Shown here: positions 36,463 to 45,539 of the stretch, piece by piece
Layout: the number at the start of each line of letters is the position of its first letter
Position numbering within the stretch: position 1 is the stretch's first letter
From: Lacinutrix jangbogonensis
GTDB taxonomy: Bacteria > Bacteroidota > Bacteroidia > Flavobacteriales > Flavobacteriaceae
Direction: 5' to 3'
Length of the DNA: 64,000 nt
Assembly: GCF_000797445.1 (NCBI RefSeq)
Contig: NZ_JSWF01000025.1
Location: forward strand, 248,001-312,000
Made by a program: the position numbers and the translations under genes
Notes under the pieces: model-generated
The model's database searches: none
Seen by the model: only the letters and a program-made list of their open reading frames with translations
Told to the model about the DNA's origin: nothing

Positions 36463-37482
36463 ATGAATACACAAGACATTATGGAGATAAAAGCGCTTTT
36501 AGCTGCTCCTAAAAAAATTGCAATTATACCACACAAAAACCCAGATGGTGATGCTATTGGCTCTACTCTAGGACTTTTACTATATTTATTACAGCTAAAT
36601 CATGAGGCTAAAATTATAGCGCCAAACGATTTTCCTGATTTTTTAAAATGGCTACCAAGTGTAGAAACTATAGCCATTCACGAAACCGAAAAAGAAACAA
36701 CAGAAGCTTTTATTAGCGCTGCTGATATTATTTTCACATTAGACTTTAATGCCTTTCACAGAACCGGGAATATGACGTCCGTTTTAACAAATAGTAAGGG
36801 TGTGAAAATAATGATAGACCATCACCAACAGCCAGACGACTACGCTAAGTTCATGTTTAGCGATGTATCTATGAGTTCTACTTGCGAAATGGTATATCAT
36901 TTTTTAGATAAATTGGATGCATTGGACAAATTGAATGCCGAAATTGCAACTTGTCTTTATGTTGGGATTATGACAGATACTGGGTCCTTTAGATTTCGTT
37001 CTACAACCAGTACAACGCATAAAATTATTGCTAGCTTAATGGATAAAGGTGCGGACAACACCCAAATACACAATAACGTTTACGATACTAATAGTTATAA
37101 CCGCATGCAGTTATTAGGTTGTGCCTTAAGTAATTTAAAAGTATTACCAGAGCACAAAGCTGCATATATTACATTATCTCAAAAAGAATTACGCGATTTA
37201 GATTATAAAAAAGGAGATACTGAAGGTTTCGTTAACTATGCTTTATCGCTAGATAAAACTGTTTTAGCCGCTATTTTTATTGAAGATAAAAAACAAGGTA
37301 TTATTAAAATATCTTTACGCTCTAAAGGTGACTTTTCTGTAAACGAATTGTCTCGTACTCATTTTGAAGGTGGTGGACACACAAACGCAGCAGGCGGTAA
37401 AAGCGACACCTCTTTAGAATCTACCGTTGAAAAATTTATTAGTATATTACCAACCTATAGTAAAGCTCTTAATAATGAATAA
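36463..37482 (+). CDS. DHH-family phosphoesterase (NrnA-like oligoribonuclease / pAp phosphatase)
   Basis: 339 residues from MNTQDIMEIKALL (ATG at 36463; the frame also opens at 36406, but that stretch overlaps the ndk promoter). The DHH domain has IPHKNPDGDAIGS, FTLDFN and MIDHHQQ metal-binding motifs. The C-terminal DHHA1 domain ends with HFEGGGHTNAAGG. NrnA-type enzymes degrade nano-RNA and dephosphorylate pAp. The last codons overlap gldI by 8 bp. It is the first gene of a run with gldI and a peptidylprolyl isomerase. Confidence 0.92.
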   Translation: MNTQDIMEIKALLAAPKKIAIIPHKNPDGDAIGSTLGLLLYLLQLNHEAKIIAPNDFPDFLKWLPSVETIAIHETEKETTEAFISAADIIFTLDFNAFHRTGNMTSVLTNSKGVKIMIDHHQQPDDYAKFMFSDVSMSSTCEMVYHFLDKLDALDKLNAEIATCLYVGIMTDTGSFRFRSTTSTTHKIIASLMDKGADNTQIHNNVYDTNSYNRMQLLGCALSNLKVLPEHKAAYITLSQKELRDLDYKKGDTEGFVNYALSLDKTVLAAIFIEDKKQGIIKISLRSKGDFSVNELSRTHFEGGGHTNAAGGKSDTSLESTVEKFISILPTYSKALNNE

Positions 37483-38020
37483 ATTTCTTGTTTTACTATC
37501 TGTTTTCGCAGTTACATTTGCTTGCAAAACACCAGAAGCTAGAAAGCCAGAAACGGTAAAAACTGGTTCTTATATTGCAGAGTCTGTTGTGCGTAACAAA
37601 AAACTTTACGAAGCTGAAGAAAAAGCTATCGAAACTTATATTAAGACTCATGATACTAAACAATTTAAAGCTTCAGAATATGGTTTTTGGGTTGCTAAAG
37701 ACTCTATAGTTGTTGAAGCGACGAATTCTAAATTTCCAAAATTTAGCGATGTTGTAAATTTTGATTTTAATATTTCTGCTTTAGATGGTCAAATTATTTA
37801 CACTGCTTCAGAATTAAAAAACAAAAACTATTCCATGGATCAAGAAGAACTTTTTACGGGTTTACGTGAAGGTTTAAAACTTATGAAAGCAGGAGAAACG
37901 TACACCTTTATATTTCCATCTCAAAAAGCGTATGGTTATTATGGAGACGAGAATAGAATTGGTAGAAACACACCTATAATTAGTACAGTAACAATAAATT
38001 CAATCATAACAAAAAAATAA
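37475..38020 (+). CDS. gldI: gliding motility lipoprotein GldI (FKBP-type peptidylprolyl isomerase)
   Basis: 181 residues from MNKFLVLLSVF with lipoprotein signal (VTFACKTP). The C-terminal half is an FKBP domain (GLREGLKLMKAGETYTFIFPSQKAYGYYG). GldI is a lipoprotein needed for gliding and type IX secretion in Flavobacterium johnsoniae, and this protein matches in size, signal and layout. It overlaps the nrnA-like gene by 8 bp and is followed after 9 bp by another isomerase. Candidate for folding of exported gliding or T9SS components. Confidence 0.88.
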   Translation: MNKFLVLLSVFAVTFACKTPEARKPETVKTGSYIAESVVRNKKLYEAEEKAIETYIKTHDTKQFKASEYGFWVAKDSIVVEATNSKFPKFSDVVNFDFNISALDGQIIYTASELKNKNYSMDQEELFTGLREGLKLMKAGETYTFIFPSQKAYGYYGDENRIGRNTPIISTVTINSIITKK

Positions 38021-38029
38021 TTTTTAAAA

Positions 38030-39253
38030 ATGAATAACATTAAACACACTATGAAACTCTTTATTATTGCCTTATTAGTAAGCATGAGCGCATCTTCTTG
38101 CCAAGATCAAGATCAATATCCAGATTTAGAAGATGGGTTATACGCAGAAATTAACACAACCAAAGGTACAATGGTTGCCAAATTATTTTACAAAAAAGCA
38201 CCTGTTACTGTTGCCAATTTTGTTGGTTTAGCCGAAGGTACGCATCCAAGTTTAGCAGATGATTTAAAAGGAAAACCATTTTACGATGGTATTATTTTTC
38301 ATCGTGTTATGAACAACTTCATGATACAAGGTGGAGACCCAACTGGAACTGGTTCTGGAAGTGCTGGTTTTAAATTTCATAGCGAATTTGATAAAGATCT
38401 TACTCACAATAAACCTGGTGTTTTATCTATGGCTAATTCTGGAGGTTTAAATACAAATGGCTCACAGTTCTTTATTACCGAAGCTCCTTACGTTAGAGGT
38501 AACGCTTTTAATGCGGATGGCAGTATAAAAGATTGTAGCGCTCGCGGTGTTAGTTGCCACGCTGTTTTTGGTGAGTTAGTAAAAGGGATGGATATACAAG
38601 ACAGCATTTCTAACGTTGCTGTAGCCGGAAGCCGTAAAACAACTCCAGTAATAGACGTCGTAATTAATAAAATAACAATTATCCGTAAAGGAAAAGACGC
38701 TAAAGCTTTTGATGCTGTTAAAGCATTTACTGAATTAGAACCTCTTTTACCTCAGCGCTTCGAAGACATGAAGAAAAAACAACAAGAATTGGCTAAAGAG
38801 AAAGCTATAACTGCTGCAAAAGACTTCCTTAAAGCAAATGTTGATTTAGGTGGTGAAATTTTCGAATCTCCAACAGGAATGTCGATGATTCTTAACAAAG
38901 CCGAAAACGGAACAACACCAAAAAGTACAGACCAAGTATTAGTTAATTGTAGTGCTTACTTTATGAATGGTAACTTACTATACACCACGTATGCAGATGT
39001 TGCTAAAAAAATGAATGCATACGATGAAAAGCAAGACGAAGGAGGAGCTTACAAGCCGTTTCCTATGATCTTTAATCAATCTGCAGGTTTGGTTCCTGGA
39101 TTTAGAGAAGCGATGTTAAGAATGAATGTTGGCGACAAAGCAAGAGTTTATGTGCCTAGTTATTTAGGTTATGGAGCAGGTGGACGTCCACCAAAAGTTC
39201 CTGGAAATACCGATTTATATTTTGATATAGAAATATCAGGTATTCAAAAATAA
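38030..39253 (+). CDS. cyclophilin-FKBP fusion peptidylprolyl isomerase lipoprotein
   Basis: 407 residues with a lipoprotein signal (SASSCQDQ; an alternative start is Met8 at 38051). Residues about 35-215 form a cyclophilin (FYDGIIFHRVMNNFMIQGGD, GSQFFIT). About 215-270 is a charged helical linker. The C-terminal about 300-407 is an FKBP domain (VPGFREAMLRMNVGDKARVYVP ... YLGYGAGG). Both classes of proline isomerase in one periplasmic or outer-membrane lipoprotein, directly after gldI, suggests a folding factor for exported proteins. A strong terminator follows. Confidence 0.93.
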   Translation: MNNIKHTMKLFIIALLVSMSASSCQDQDQYPDLEDGLYAEINTTKGTMVAKLFYKKAPVTVANFVGLAEGTHPSLADDLKGKPFYDGIIFHRVMNNFMIQGGDPTGTGSGSAGFKFHSEFDKDLTHNKPGVLSMANSGGLNTNGSQFFITEAPYVRGNAFNADGSIKDCSARGVSCHAVFGELVKGMDIQDSISNVAVAGSRKTTPVIDVVINKITIIRKGKDAKAFDAVKAFTELEPLLPQRFEDMKKKQQELAKEKAITAAKDFLKANVDLGGEIFESPTGMSMILNKAENGTTPKSTDQVLVNCSAYFMNGNLLYTTYADVAKKMNAYDEKQDEGGAYKPFPMIFNQSAGLVPGFREAMLRMNVGDKARVYVPSYLGYGAGGRPPKVPGNTDLYFDIEISGIQK

Positions 39254-39270
39254 TTTGAACCAATTACAGT

Positions 39271-39306
39271 AAAAAAGCCTTTTCAATTTATTTTGAAAGG
39301 CTTTTT
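39271..39306 (+). terminator. rho-independent terminator
   Basis: Long stem AAAAAAGCCTTTTCAA / TTTGAAAGGCTTTTTT lying 18 bp after the isomerase gene, ending in a T run. The stretch from 39307 to 39523 has no gene that I can support. Confidence 0.87.
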
Positions 39307-39523
39307 TTGTTTCCAAAATAAAAAATCATCTTTTCGAAATAAAGACAACTAAAAAGTTTGCATGTCCTGTCTTATTTTCGAGATATATAAGATAAAACTA
39401 TCTATACAAAGAGCTGGAAACAAGGATTGCCAATCATACGGCTGAAACAAAATAAACACAAATTGTGACTTTATTATCCATAATATTTATTAATTTAATA
39501 TATAATTAAAAAAAATCATAAAT

Positions 39524-40066
39524 ATGAAAACATTAAAATTATTTCTATTACTAGCTTTTATTTAGACAAATGCAAATGCACAATTAGATAAAGGCAATTG
39601 GCTTGTAGGTGGAAGTGGAAGTTATTCTAGTCAAACTACTAATTTTGATAGTGGAAGCAAAGAAAAACAAGATATAATATCAATTAAACCTAATATTGGT
39701 TATTTTTTAAAAGATAAGTTTGTAATAGGTGCTTCTTTGCGTTATGAAAAGTTAAACAGTTTTGATATATATGGAGGAGGTTTATTTTCTAGGTATTATT
39801 TTTTAGAAGCAGATAAGACTTTTAACCTATTCGCCCAAATTCATTATGATTATATTAATGCTGTTTCTCCTGTGGAGAGAGGAGATACTAGTTTTGCTTC
39901 AAGCTATTATGGAGTTAGAGTTGGACAAATAGTATTCTTTAATAACGTTGTTGGGCTAGAATTTGCTGTTAAATATGAAAGAGGAAATTCGGAATTTGCT
40001 AAAATTAACAATATAAATGCTGTAATCGGTTTTCAAATACATTTAGAAAAAAATAATCCTAACTAA
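39524..40066 (+). pseudogene. outer-membrane beta-barrel-like protein, amber codon in signal peptide
   Basis: The frame from the ATG at 39524 reads MKTLKLFLLLAFI, then TAG (39563-39565), then TNANAQLDKGNWLVGGSGS and on without a break to a stop at 40064-40066. Without the TAG it would be a 179-residue protein with a perfect signal peptide and an outer-membrane beta-barrel body (alternating strands, aromatic belts, final Phe-rich strand NAVIGFQIHL). A gene call that starts later, for example at the TTG at 39737, would miss half of the barrel. Either a recent nonsense mutation or a sequencing error. Confidence 0.75.
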
Positions 40067-40186
40067 AATAAATCAGTGTATGACTTAAAAATAATCTAAA
40101 AAAAGAGAAAGCTCCTACTAGGTAGAAGCTCCTCCAGTTTAAAACAATTACCGTCTAAAATAATTAATTTAAAACTTAACAAAATT

Positions 40187-40473
40187 ATGAAAATTTTACA
40201 ATTATTAAGCAGATATTTACCTTTCTGTTCCTTTCGTTTACCATAAACTCCTTTTCTCAAATACATGATATAAGTATGGAAAATATTCAATACTTAGGAA
40301 ACTCTATTTCAGAATGTAGCACAATCAATTTTAATTCTTCTAATAATCACTCAATTTCATTTGATGTCCGTTTACAAGTAGAGGACACTCCTAATGGCTT
40401 TGTATTTACTAATGGTGTTTTGGAAATCGCCTACTGGACAGGATCTGCACAAGAAAGAAACATCCGAACATAA
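40187..40473 (+). pseudogene. secreted protein remnant with frameshift in signal peptide
   Basis: The ATG at 40187 starts MKILQLL and runs into a stop after 19 codons. One frame over, from about 40207, the sequence reads KQIFTFLFLSFTINSFSQIH, a clear signal-peptide end, and continues as SMENIQYLGNSISECSTINF to a stop at 40473. A single missing base near 40205-40207 would join the two. The product would be only about 95 residues, so the 3' end may be lost too. Family not recognised. Confidence 0.5.
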
Positions 40474-40613
40474 AAGAAAATAAAAACAATTGGAATTGAA
40501 CAACTTCAAATATAGGATTTACTAAAAATAAAAAAAAACAGTAGGCAACCATTTAGAGCGAAATTACGTCTTTATAGATAGAGACACTTTATAAATCATA
40601 AAACCAAACCAAT

Positions 40614-41027
40614 ATGTTAGAAAATCCAAAAGTAAATATCAAAATTAAACTTGGTGCATTATGGGCTTCTGCAACCTTCTGTTATTTATATGGAGACTAC
40701 TATGAGCTGTACACACCAAATAAAATAAACAGTTTAATTACAGGCGAAAACATTTTAGACAGTCCTACCAAATTATTAATAGCATCGATAGTTATGGCAA
40801 TTCCTTCGATAATGGTCGGAACGTCAATAATTCTTAAATCAAAAATAAACCGAATTCTAAATATTGTTTTTGGAACATTGTTTACTGTAATCATGTTATT
40901 TATAGGGTTTAATTCAATGACTGAATGGGGTAGTTTTTATGTTTTTTTAGCATTTTTAGAAAGTATTATTACTTTTTTAATCGTTTGGTATGCTTGGAAA
41001 TGGCCTAGAGAGAATAATATTAAATAG
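40614..41027 (+). CDS. small four-helix membrane protein, unknown
   Basis: 137 residues with four hydrophobic helices (about 10-25, 55-75, 80-100, 105-125) and short loops. The end is positively charged (AWKWPRENN). I do not recognise the family. It ends 8 bp before a DUF4386 gene on the same strand, so the two are probably one unit within the accessory zone. Confidence 0.68.
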   Translation: MLENPKVNIKIKLGALWASATFCYLYGDYYELYTPNKINSLITGENILDSPTKLLIASIVMAIPSIMVGTSIILKSKINRILNIVFGTLFTVIMLFIGFNSMTEWGSFYVFLAFLESIITFLIVWYAWKWPRENNIK

Positions 41028-41035
41028 AAAAATTT

Positions 41036-41737
41036 ATGTCAAGAAACAAAAAAGCAAGAGTTGCTGGAATACTATATTTATTACTCATAATCTCTGGATT
41101 TATTTACCTTGTCTTCATTCCATTAGAGCTAATTGATTTACAAAATGCAACAAAGACTTTGGAAAACATAAGAAGTTCTGAACTTTTGTTTAGACTTGGT
41201 ATTGTAACAGCAATTTGTTCTTCTCTTATTTTTATGTTATTACCATTGGCACTTTATAACCTCCTCCGGAATGTAAATAAAGTTTCCGCAAAATTTATGG
41301 TATTGTTTGCTCTAATAAGTATACCCATTTCTTTTGTCAATATTCTAAATAAATTTTCAGTATTAACTTTAATTAATAATTCTGAATACGCACAAAAAAT
41401 TGGTCAAACGGAATTTCAAACTCAAGTAATGCTATATCTCGAAAATTACAACAATGGAGTTCAAGTTTCACAAATATTTTGGGGGCTTTGGCTTTTACCG
41501 TTTGGCTATTTAGTCTACAAATCTGACTTTCTTCCAAAAGTTTTAGGTGTATTTTTAATGGCAGGTTGTTTTGGATATTTGATTACATTTTTTGGGGGTT
41601 TCTTATATTCAGATTTTAATAAAACAATTATCTCGGACATTGTTGGATTTCCCGCACCAATTGGAGAAATTGGAATTTGTTTGTGGCTTTTAATAATGGG
41701 AACAAATAAACTGAACTTCAGAAAAAACAAACAATGA
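41036..41737 (+). CDS. DUF4386 domain-containing membrane protein
   Basis: 233 residues, six hydrophobic helices. The opening KKARVAGILYLLLIISGFIYLVFIP, LLPLALYNLLRNVNK, and the later GLWLLPFGYLVYKSDFLPKVLGVFLMAGCFGYL are the DUF4386 pattern. Function unknown. It follows the small four-helix protein by 8 bp. A dead IS110-family element begins 53 bp downstream. Confidence 0.86.
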   Translation: MSRNKKARVAGILYLLLIISGFIYLVFIPLELIDLQNATKTLENIRSSELLFRLGIVTAICSSLIFMLLPLALYNLLRNVNKVSAKFMVLFALISIPISFVNILNKFSVLTLINNSEYAQKIGQTEFQTQVMLYLENYNNGVQVSQIFWGLWLLPFGYLVYKSDFLPKVLGVFLMAGCFGYLITFFGGFLYSDFNKTIISDIVGFPAPIGEIGICLWLLIMGTNKLNFRKNKQ

Positions 41738-41838
41738 ATAACATCAATTTTAAAAATTAAACCATGAATAGCCTGTTACAAAAAAAGAATTGAGGTAAAA
41801 AAAACTCTTTCTTTAATTAATGTCAAACACTACTATAT

Positions 41839-41870
41839 AAAGCTCAAAAAGAGTTATCTTTTTGAGCTTT
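41839..41870 (-). terminator. terminator within IS110 copy 1
   Basis: 14-bp stem AAAGCTCAAAAAGA / TCTTTTTGAGCTTT with loop GTTA, at the end of the transposase region. An identical hairpin is in copy 2 at 44254-44285. Confidence 0.75.
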
Positions 41871-41889
41871 ACTTTTTTTTAGTGGAATA

Positions 41890-42873
41890 CCTCCTTATTT
41901 TGGTAGCACTGAAACATAAGTTTCATCGTAAGACAATCCATATTTTACTATGGCAAAACTCTGTTTTAAAAGGCTATTCATTACTCCTATTAATGCTCAC
42001 TTTTAAGTTTTGCCTTTATTAACGATTCACCCGTAGAGTTTACGACAAGATTTAGTGTGTTTACAGGCATTAAAGGAACACATAAATAATAAATTTCTCA
42101 GTTTTTAATTTCAAACTTTACTAATCCTACTTCGGCCTCTTACACGACTACCCAATTCTCGAATAACTGGCGCTTTAACCGCATAACACAAAGCTATGAG
42201 GCTTTTTCAAACCTCTTAAAACCATCTGTAGCGATAGTTAAAAATAATGCAGTTTTTTCACCTGTACCTGGAATACTTTTTAATGAGGTGCGCTGAAGTG
42301 ATTGACCAACCTTAACTAAACTTATTAGTTTAGACTCAAGACACTTAATCTCATTCTCTAAATGCTTTTCTGTGCGCCTTAACGAACGATAAACACTTGT
42401 TAATAGAAATCCTAAAACTTCTTAGTCATGTATTTTATTCTTAGTCATGGTCCGCATTTATACAAAGCTATCCATAAGTCTAAATAGTTATAAACACTCA
42501 CTATGGAACGCTATTAATGCATTATAAAGTTGAACTTCGTTAGTTTGGCATCGCTTTTATCCATCTTTACTTTCGTTAATTTTATTTGAAAAAATCGCTT
42601 TACCAATAAAGGATTTACAACAGAAACTATAACCTTTTCATTATACAAAAACTGTGCTAATCTATAATGATAATGACCTGCAGCTTCCATAACTACTATT
42701 GTGTTTTTAGTCAAACTGGCTTGAAAATCTTTGAATCCTTGTTTTGTATTTTTAAATTGATCGTGTCCCCTTTTACTGCCATCAAGTACATCTTTACTGA
42801 TATCAACTCCAAAAATTTCCTTATATTTAGTTCTAAGAACTGATTTTATGAAAGAATAGAATACGAACATCAA
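41890..42873 (-). pseudogene. IS110-family transposase, copy 1, broken
   Basis: An open frame of 119 codons (42873-42514) encodes EIFGVDISKDVLDGS, VVMEAAGHYHYRLAQFLY and VKMDKSDAKL, which contain the D, E and D residues of the RuvC-like DEDD site. It then breaks at TKFNFIMH and a stop. The C-terminal domain remains in pieces in other frames down to about 41890. The protein cannot be made whole. Copy 2 carries the identical 119-residue product and the same break. Confidence 0.85.
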
Positions 42874-43093
42874 AACAACTTGAAAACGAAATCTAATGCC
42901 TCAAAGAACTCAACGTGTGTTTTAGTAAAAAAGAGGGCGCATTATAAATGTTGTTGATCTTTTAAACTTCACCGCATATTTCAAGCTTACTGCACTCTTT
43001 TATTCTTTCTGAATTATATATCTTAATTTAGTGTTTTTATTATAATGCTAACTTAAGCAGTATAAAAATAATTACTAGTACAAGCTTACTTTC

Positions 43094-43178
43094 GAAAATC
43101 CTTGCGGATTTTCTATTCAGTTTGTATTTACTAAATTAGTTATTTAATACAAACTAAAGAAACACGTTATATGTAAGC
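43094..43178. repeat. hairpins and GTTATATG box upstream of DUF3050 gene
   Basis: The 336-bp gap between IS110 copy 1 and the DUF3050 gene holds a perfect stem GAAAATCC-TTGC-GGATTTTC (43094-43113), an inverted repeat AGTTTGTATT / AATACAAACT (43119-43128 and 43146-43155), and GTTATATGTAAGC (43166-43178). The last is the inverse of GCCTGCATATAAC at 44187-44199 with 11 of 13 matching. No gene in the gap. Confidence 0.5.
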
Positions 43179-43419
43179 TCACACTGAACTTAAAAAGAAC
43201 TTCATAATGAGTTATTTGTTGGTTTAAAAAAAGCAACTTTTGAGAAAATATAAACAAATATTATTTTCTTTAAGCCTTAAAAATCCTTTCTTAAATGCTT
43301 TTAATGGATTGCTTAGTATCTTTAAGTTATTACACCATTTATAATATCTATTTCTAATATCCTATATTTTCAGTTTACAACCGTTAATTTACAAATCAAA
43401 CAATATGTAAACTAAAATA

Positions 43420-44214
43420 ATGAATAAAATACAGCACATTGAAAATGAGATTTCCGAATTACGAAATCAATTAAAAAACCATAAACTCTATAAGAATCTA
43501 AATAACATTCGTGACATAAAAATTTTTATGGAAAATCACGTATTTGCTGTATGGGATTTTATGTCTCTTTTAAAAAATATTCAAATAAACCTCACTAAAG
43601 TTGAAACACCTTGGACACCACCAAAAAACCCAAAACTATCAAGGTTTATAAATGAAATTGTTCACGGAGAAGAAAGTGACATTAATGAATTGGGAGAACC
43701 AAAGAGTCATTTTGAAATGTATTTAGATGCAATGTTGCAAATAAATGGAAATACTATTGAAATCAATAATTTTATAAAACATATAGAATTCGGAAATTCT
43801 GTTGAATATTCATTAAATGAAATTAATGTAGACAAAAGAGTCGCTGACTTTGTTAAATTCACATTTTCGATTATACAGACAAATAAACCACACCTTGTGG
43901 CTTCTTCATTTACATTTGGAAGAGAAGATGTTATTCCTGATATGTTTATCGAAATTCTTAAGACTTCAGATTCTGAAAATAAATTATACAGCAAAATAAA
44001 TTACTATCTCGAACGACATATTGAACTTGACGGAGATGAACACGGTCCTCTATCTCTTGATATGATTTCTGAATTATGTAAAGATGATGAGCAAAAATGG
44101 AATGAAACATTAACTGTAGCGAAACAATCATTAGAAAAACGAATTGAACTTTGGAATGCTATAACTGATTTAATACAGAATGAAAAGCCTGCATATAACA
44201 AAGAACTGAGGTGA
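43420..44214 (+). CDS. DUF3050 family protein (haem-oxygenase-like fold)
   Basis: 264 residues, all alpha. Family hallmarks in order: [18 protein letters not shown] (about 31-48), [33 protein letters not shown] and [17 protein letters not shown]. The conserved His, Glu and Asp residues are placed as in haem-oxygenase-like diiron proteins, so a metal-dependent oxidase role is possible but unproven. The stop codon (TGA 44212-44214) lies inside the left end of IS110 copy 2, so the last residues have probably been replaced by the insertion. It is flanked by two IS110 copies and inverse GTTATATG boxes, which suggests horizontal gain. Confidence 0.85.
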   Translation: MNKIQHIENEISELRNQLKNHKLYKNLNNIRDIKIFMENHVFAVWDFMSLLKNIQINLTKVETPWTPPKNPKLSRFINEIVHGEESDINELGEPKSHFEMYLDAMLQINGNTIEINNFIKHIEFGNSVEYSLNEINVDKRVADFVKFTFSIIQTNKPHLVASSFTFGREDVIPDMFIEILKTSDSENKLYSKINYYLERHIELDGDEHGPLSLDMISELCKDDEQKWNETLTVAKQSLEKRIELWNAITDLIQNEKPAYNKELR

Positions 44215-44253
44215 AAAAACTCTTTCTTTAATTAATGTCAAACACTACTATAT

Positions 44254-44285
44254 AAAGCTCAAAAAGAGTTATCTTTTTGAGCTTT
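44254..44285 (-). terminator. terminator within IS110 copy 2
   Basis: Same 14-bp stem and GTTA loop as in copy 1 (41839-41870). Confidence 0.75.
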
Positions 44286-44309
44286 ACTTTTTTTTTAAAT
44301 GGAATACCT

Positions 44310-45290
44310 CATTATTTTGGTAGCGCTGAAACATAAGTTTCAACGTTAGGTAATCCAGATTTTACTATGGCAAAACTCTGTTTTAAAAGGCTATTCATTA
44401 CCACTATTAATGTTCAATTTTTACTCTTGCCTTTATTAACGATACGCTCGTAGAGTTTACGACAAGATTTAGTATGTTTACAGGCATTAAAGGAACACAT
44501 AAATAACAAATTTCACAGTTTTTAATTTCAAACTTTACTAATCCTACTTCGGCCTCTTACACGACCACCCGATTCTCGAATAACTGGCGCTTTAACCGCA
44601 TAACACAAAGCTATGAGGCTTTTTCAAACCTTTTAAAACCATCTGTAGCTATAGTTAAAAATAATGCAGTTTTTTCACCTGTACCTGGAATACTTTTTAA
44701 TGAGGTGCGCTGAAGTGATTGACCAACCTTAACTAAATTTATTAGTTTAGACTCAAGACACTTAATCTCATTCTCTAAATGCTTTTCTGTGCGCCTTAAC
44801 GAACGATAAACACTTGGTAATAGAAATCCTAAAACTTCTTAGTCATGTATTTTATTCTTAGTCATGGTCCGCATTTATACAAAGCTATCCATAAGTCTAA
44901 ATAGTTATAAACACTCACTATGGAACGCTATTAATGCATTATAAAGTTGAACTTCGTTAGTTTAGCATCGCTTTTATCCATCTTTACTTTCGTTAATTTT
45001 ATTTGGAAAAATCGCTTTACTAATAAAGGATTTACAACAGAAACTATAACCTTTTCATTATACAAAAACTGTGCTAATCTATAATGATAATGACCTGCAG
45101 CTTCCATAACTACTATTGTGTTTTTAGTCAAACTGGCTTGAAAATCTTTGAATCCTTGTTTTGTGTTTTTAAATTGATCGTGTCCCCTTTTACTACCATC
45201 AAGTACATCTTTACTGATATCAACTCCAAAAATTTCCTTATATTTAGTTCTAAGAACTGATTTTATGAAAGAATAGAATACGAACATCAA
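44310..45290 (-). pseudogene. IS110-family transposase, copy 2, broken
   Basis: The N-terminal open frame (45290-44931) encodes the same 119 residues as copy 1, with the DEDD-domain motifs FGVDISKDVLD, VMEAAGHY and KMDKSDAKL, and stops at the same point. Remnants of the C-terminal domain follow in other frames (SIPGTGEKTALF near 44690, VRGRSRISKV-like near 44550, DETYVSALPK-like near 44340). Not functional. Confidence 0.85.
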
Positions 45291-45539
45291 AACAACTTGA
45301 AAACGAAATCTAATGCCTCAAAGAACTCAACGTGAGTTTTAGTAAAAAAGAGGGCGCATTATAAATGTTGTTGACCTTTTAAACTTCACCGCATATTTCA
45401 AGCTTACTGCACTCTTTTATTCTTTCTGAATTATATATCTTAATTAGTGTTTTTATTATAATGCTAACTTAAGCAGTATAAAAATAATTACCAGTACAAA
45501 TGACCCGCACTGAATAAAGGTACATAATTTTAACATTAC

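Larger units (their letters stand above)
41791..43083 (-). mobile_element. IS110-family element, copy 1 (dead)
   Basis: 1,293 bp, nearly identical to 44207-45499. Read on the minus strand it contains the N-terminal DEDD domain of an IS110 transposase and, further down, the C-terminal Transposase_20 domain (SIPGTGEKTALFLTIATDG, then a RISKV end) split by stops and frameshifts. A terminator hairpin (41839-41870) lies at its left edge. IS110 elements lack obvious terminal inverted repeats, as seen here. The limits given are those of the similarity between the two copies. Confidence 0.85.
44207..45499 (-). mobile_element. IS110-family element, copy 2 (dead)
   Basis: 1,293 bp, nearly identical to copy 1 with scattered substitutions and 1-base indels (for example the A-run after GAGGT and the T-run at 44289-44296). 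Same inactive transposase and same terminator hairpin. Its left end cuts into the 3' end of the DUF3050 gene; its right end abuts an IS3-family element at 45501. Both copies have the same orientation, so together they could act as a direct repeat. Confidence 0.85.

Noticed and set aside
39360-39470. Possible IS end (TGTCCTG) and dispersed-repeat-like sequence upstream of the amber-interrupted gene
   Set aside because: Only seven bases resemble the IS3 right end and no transposase remains are present.
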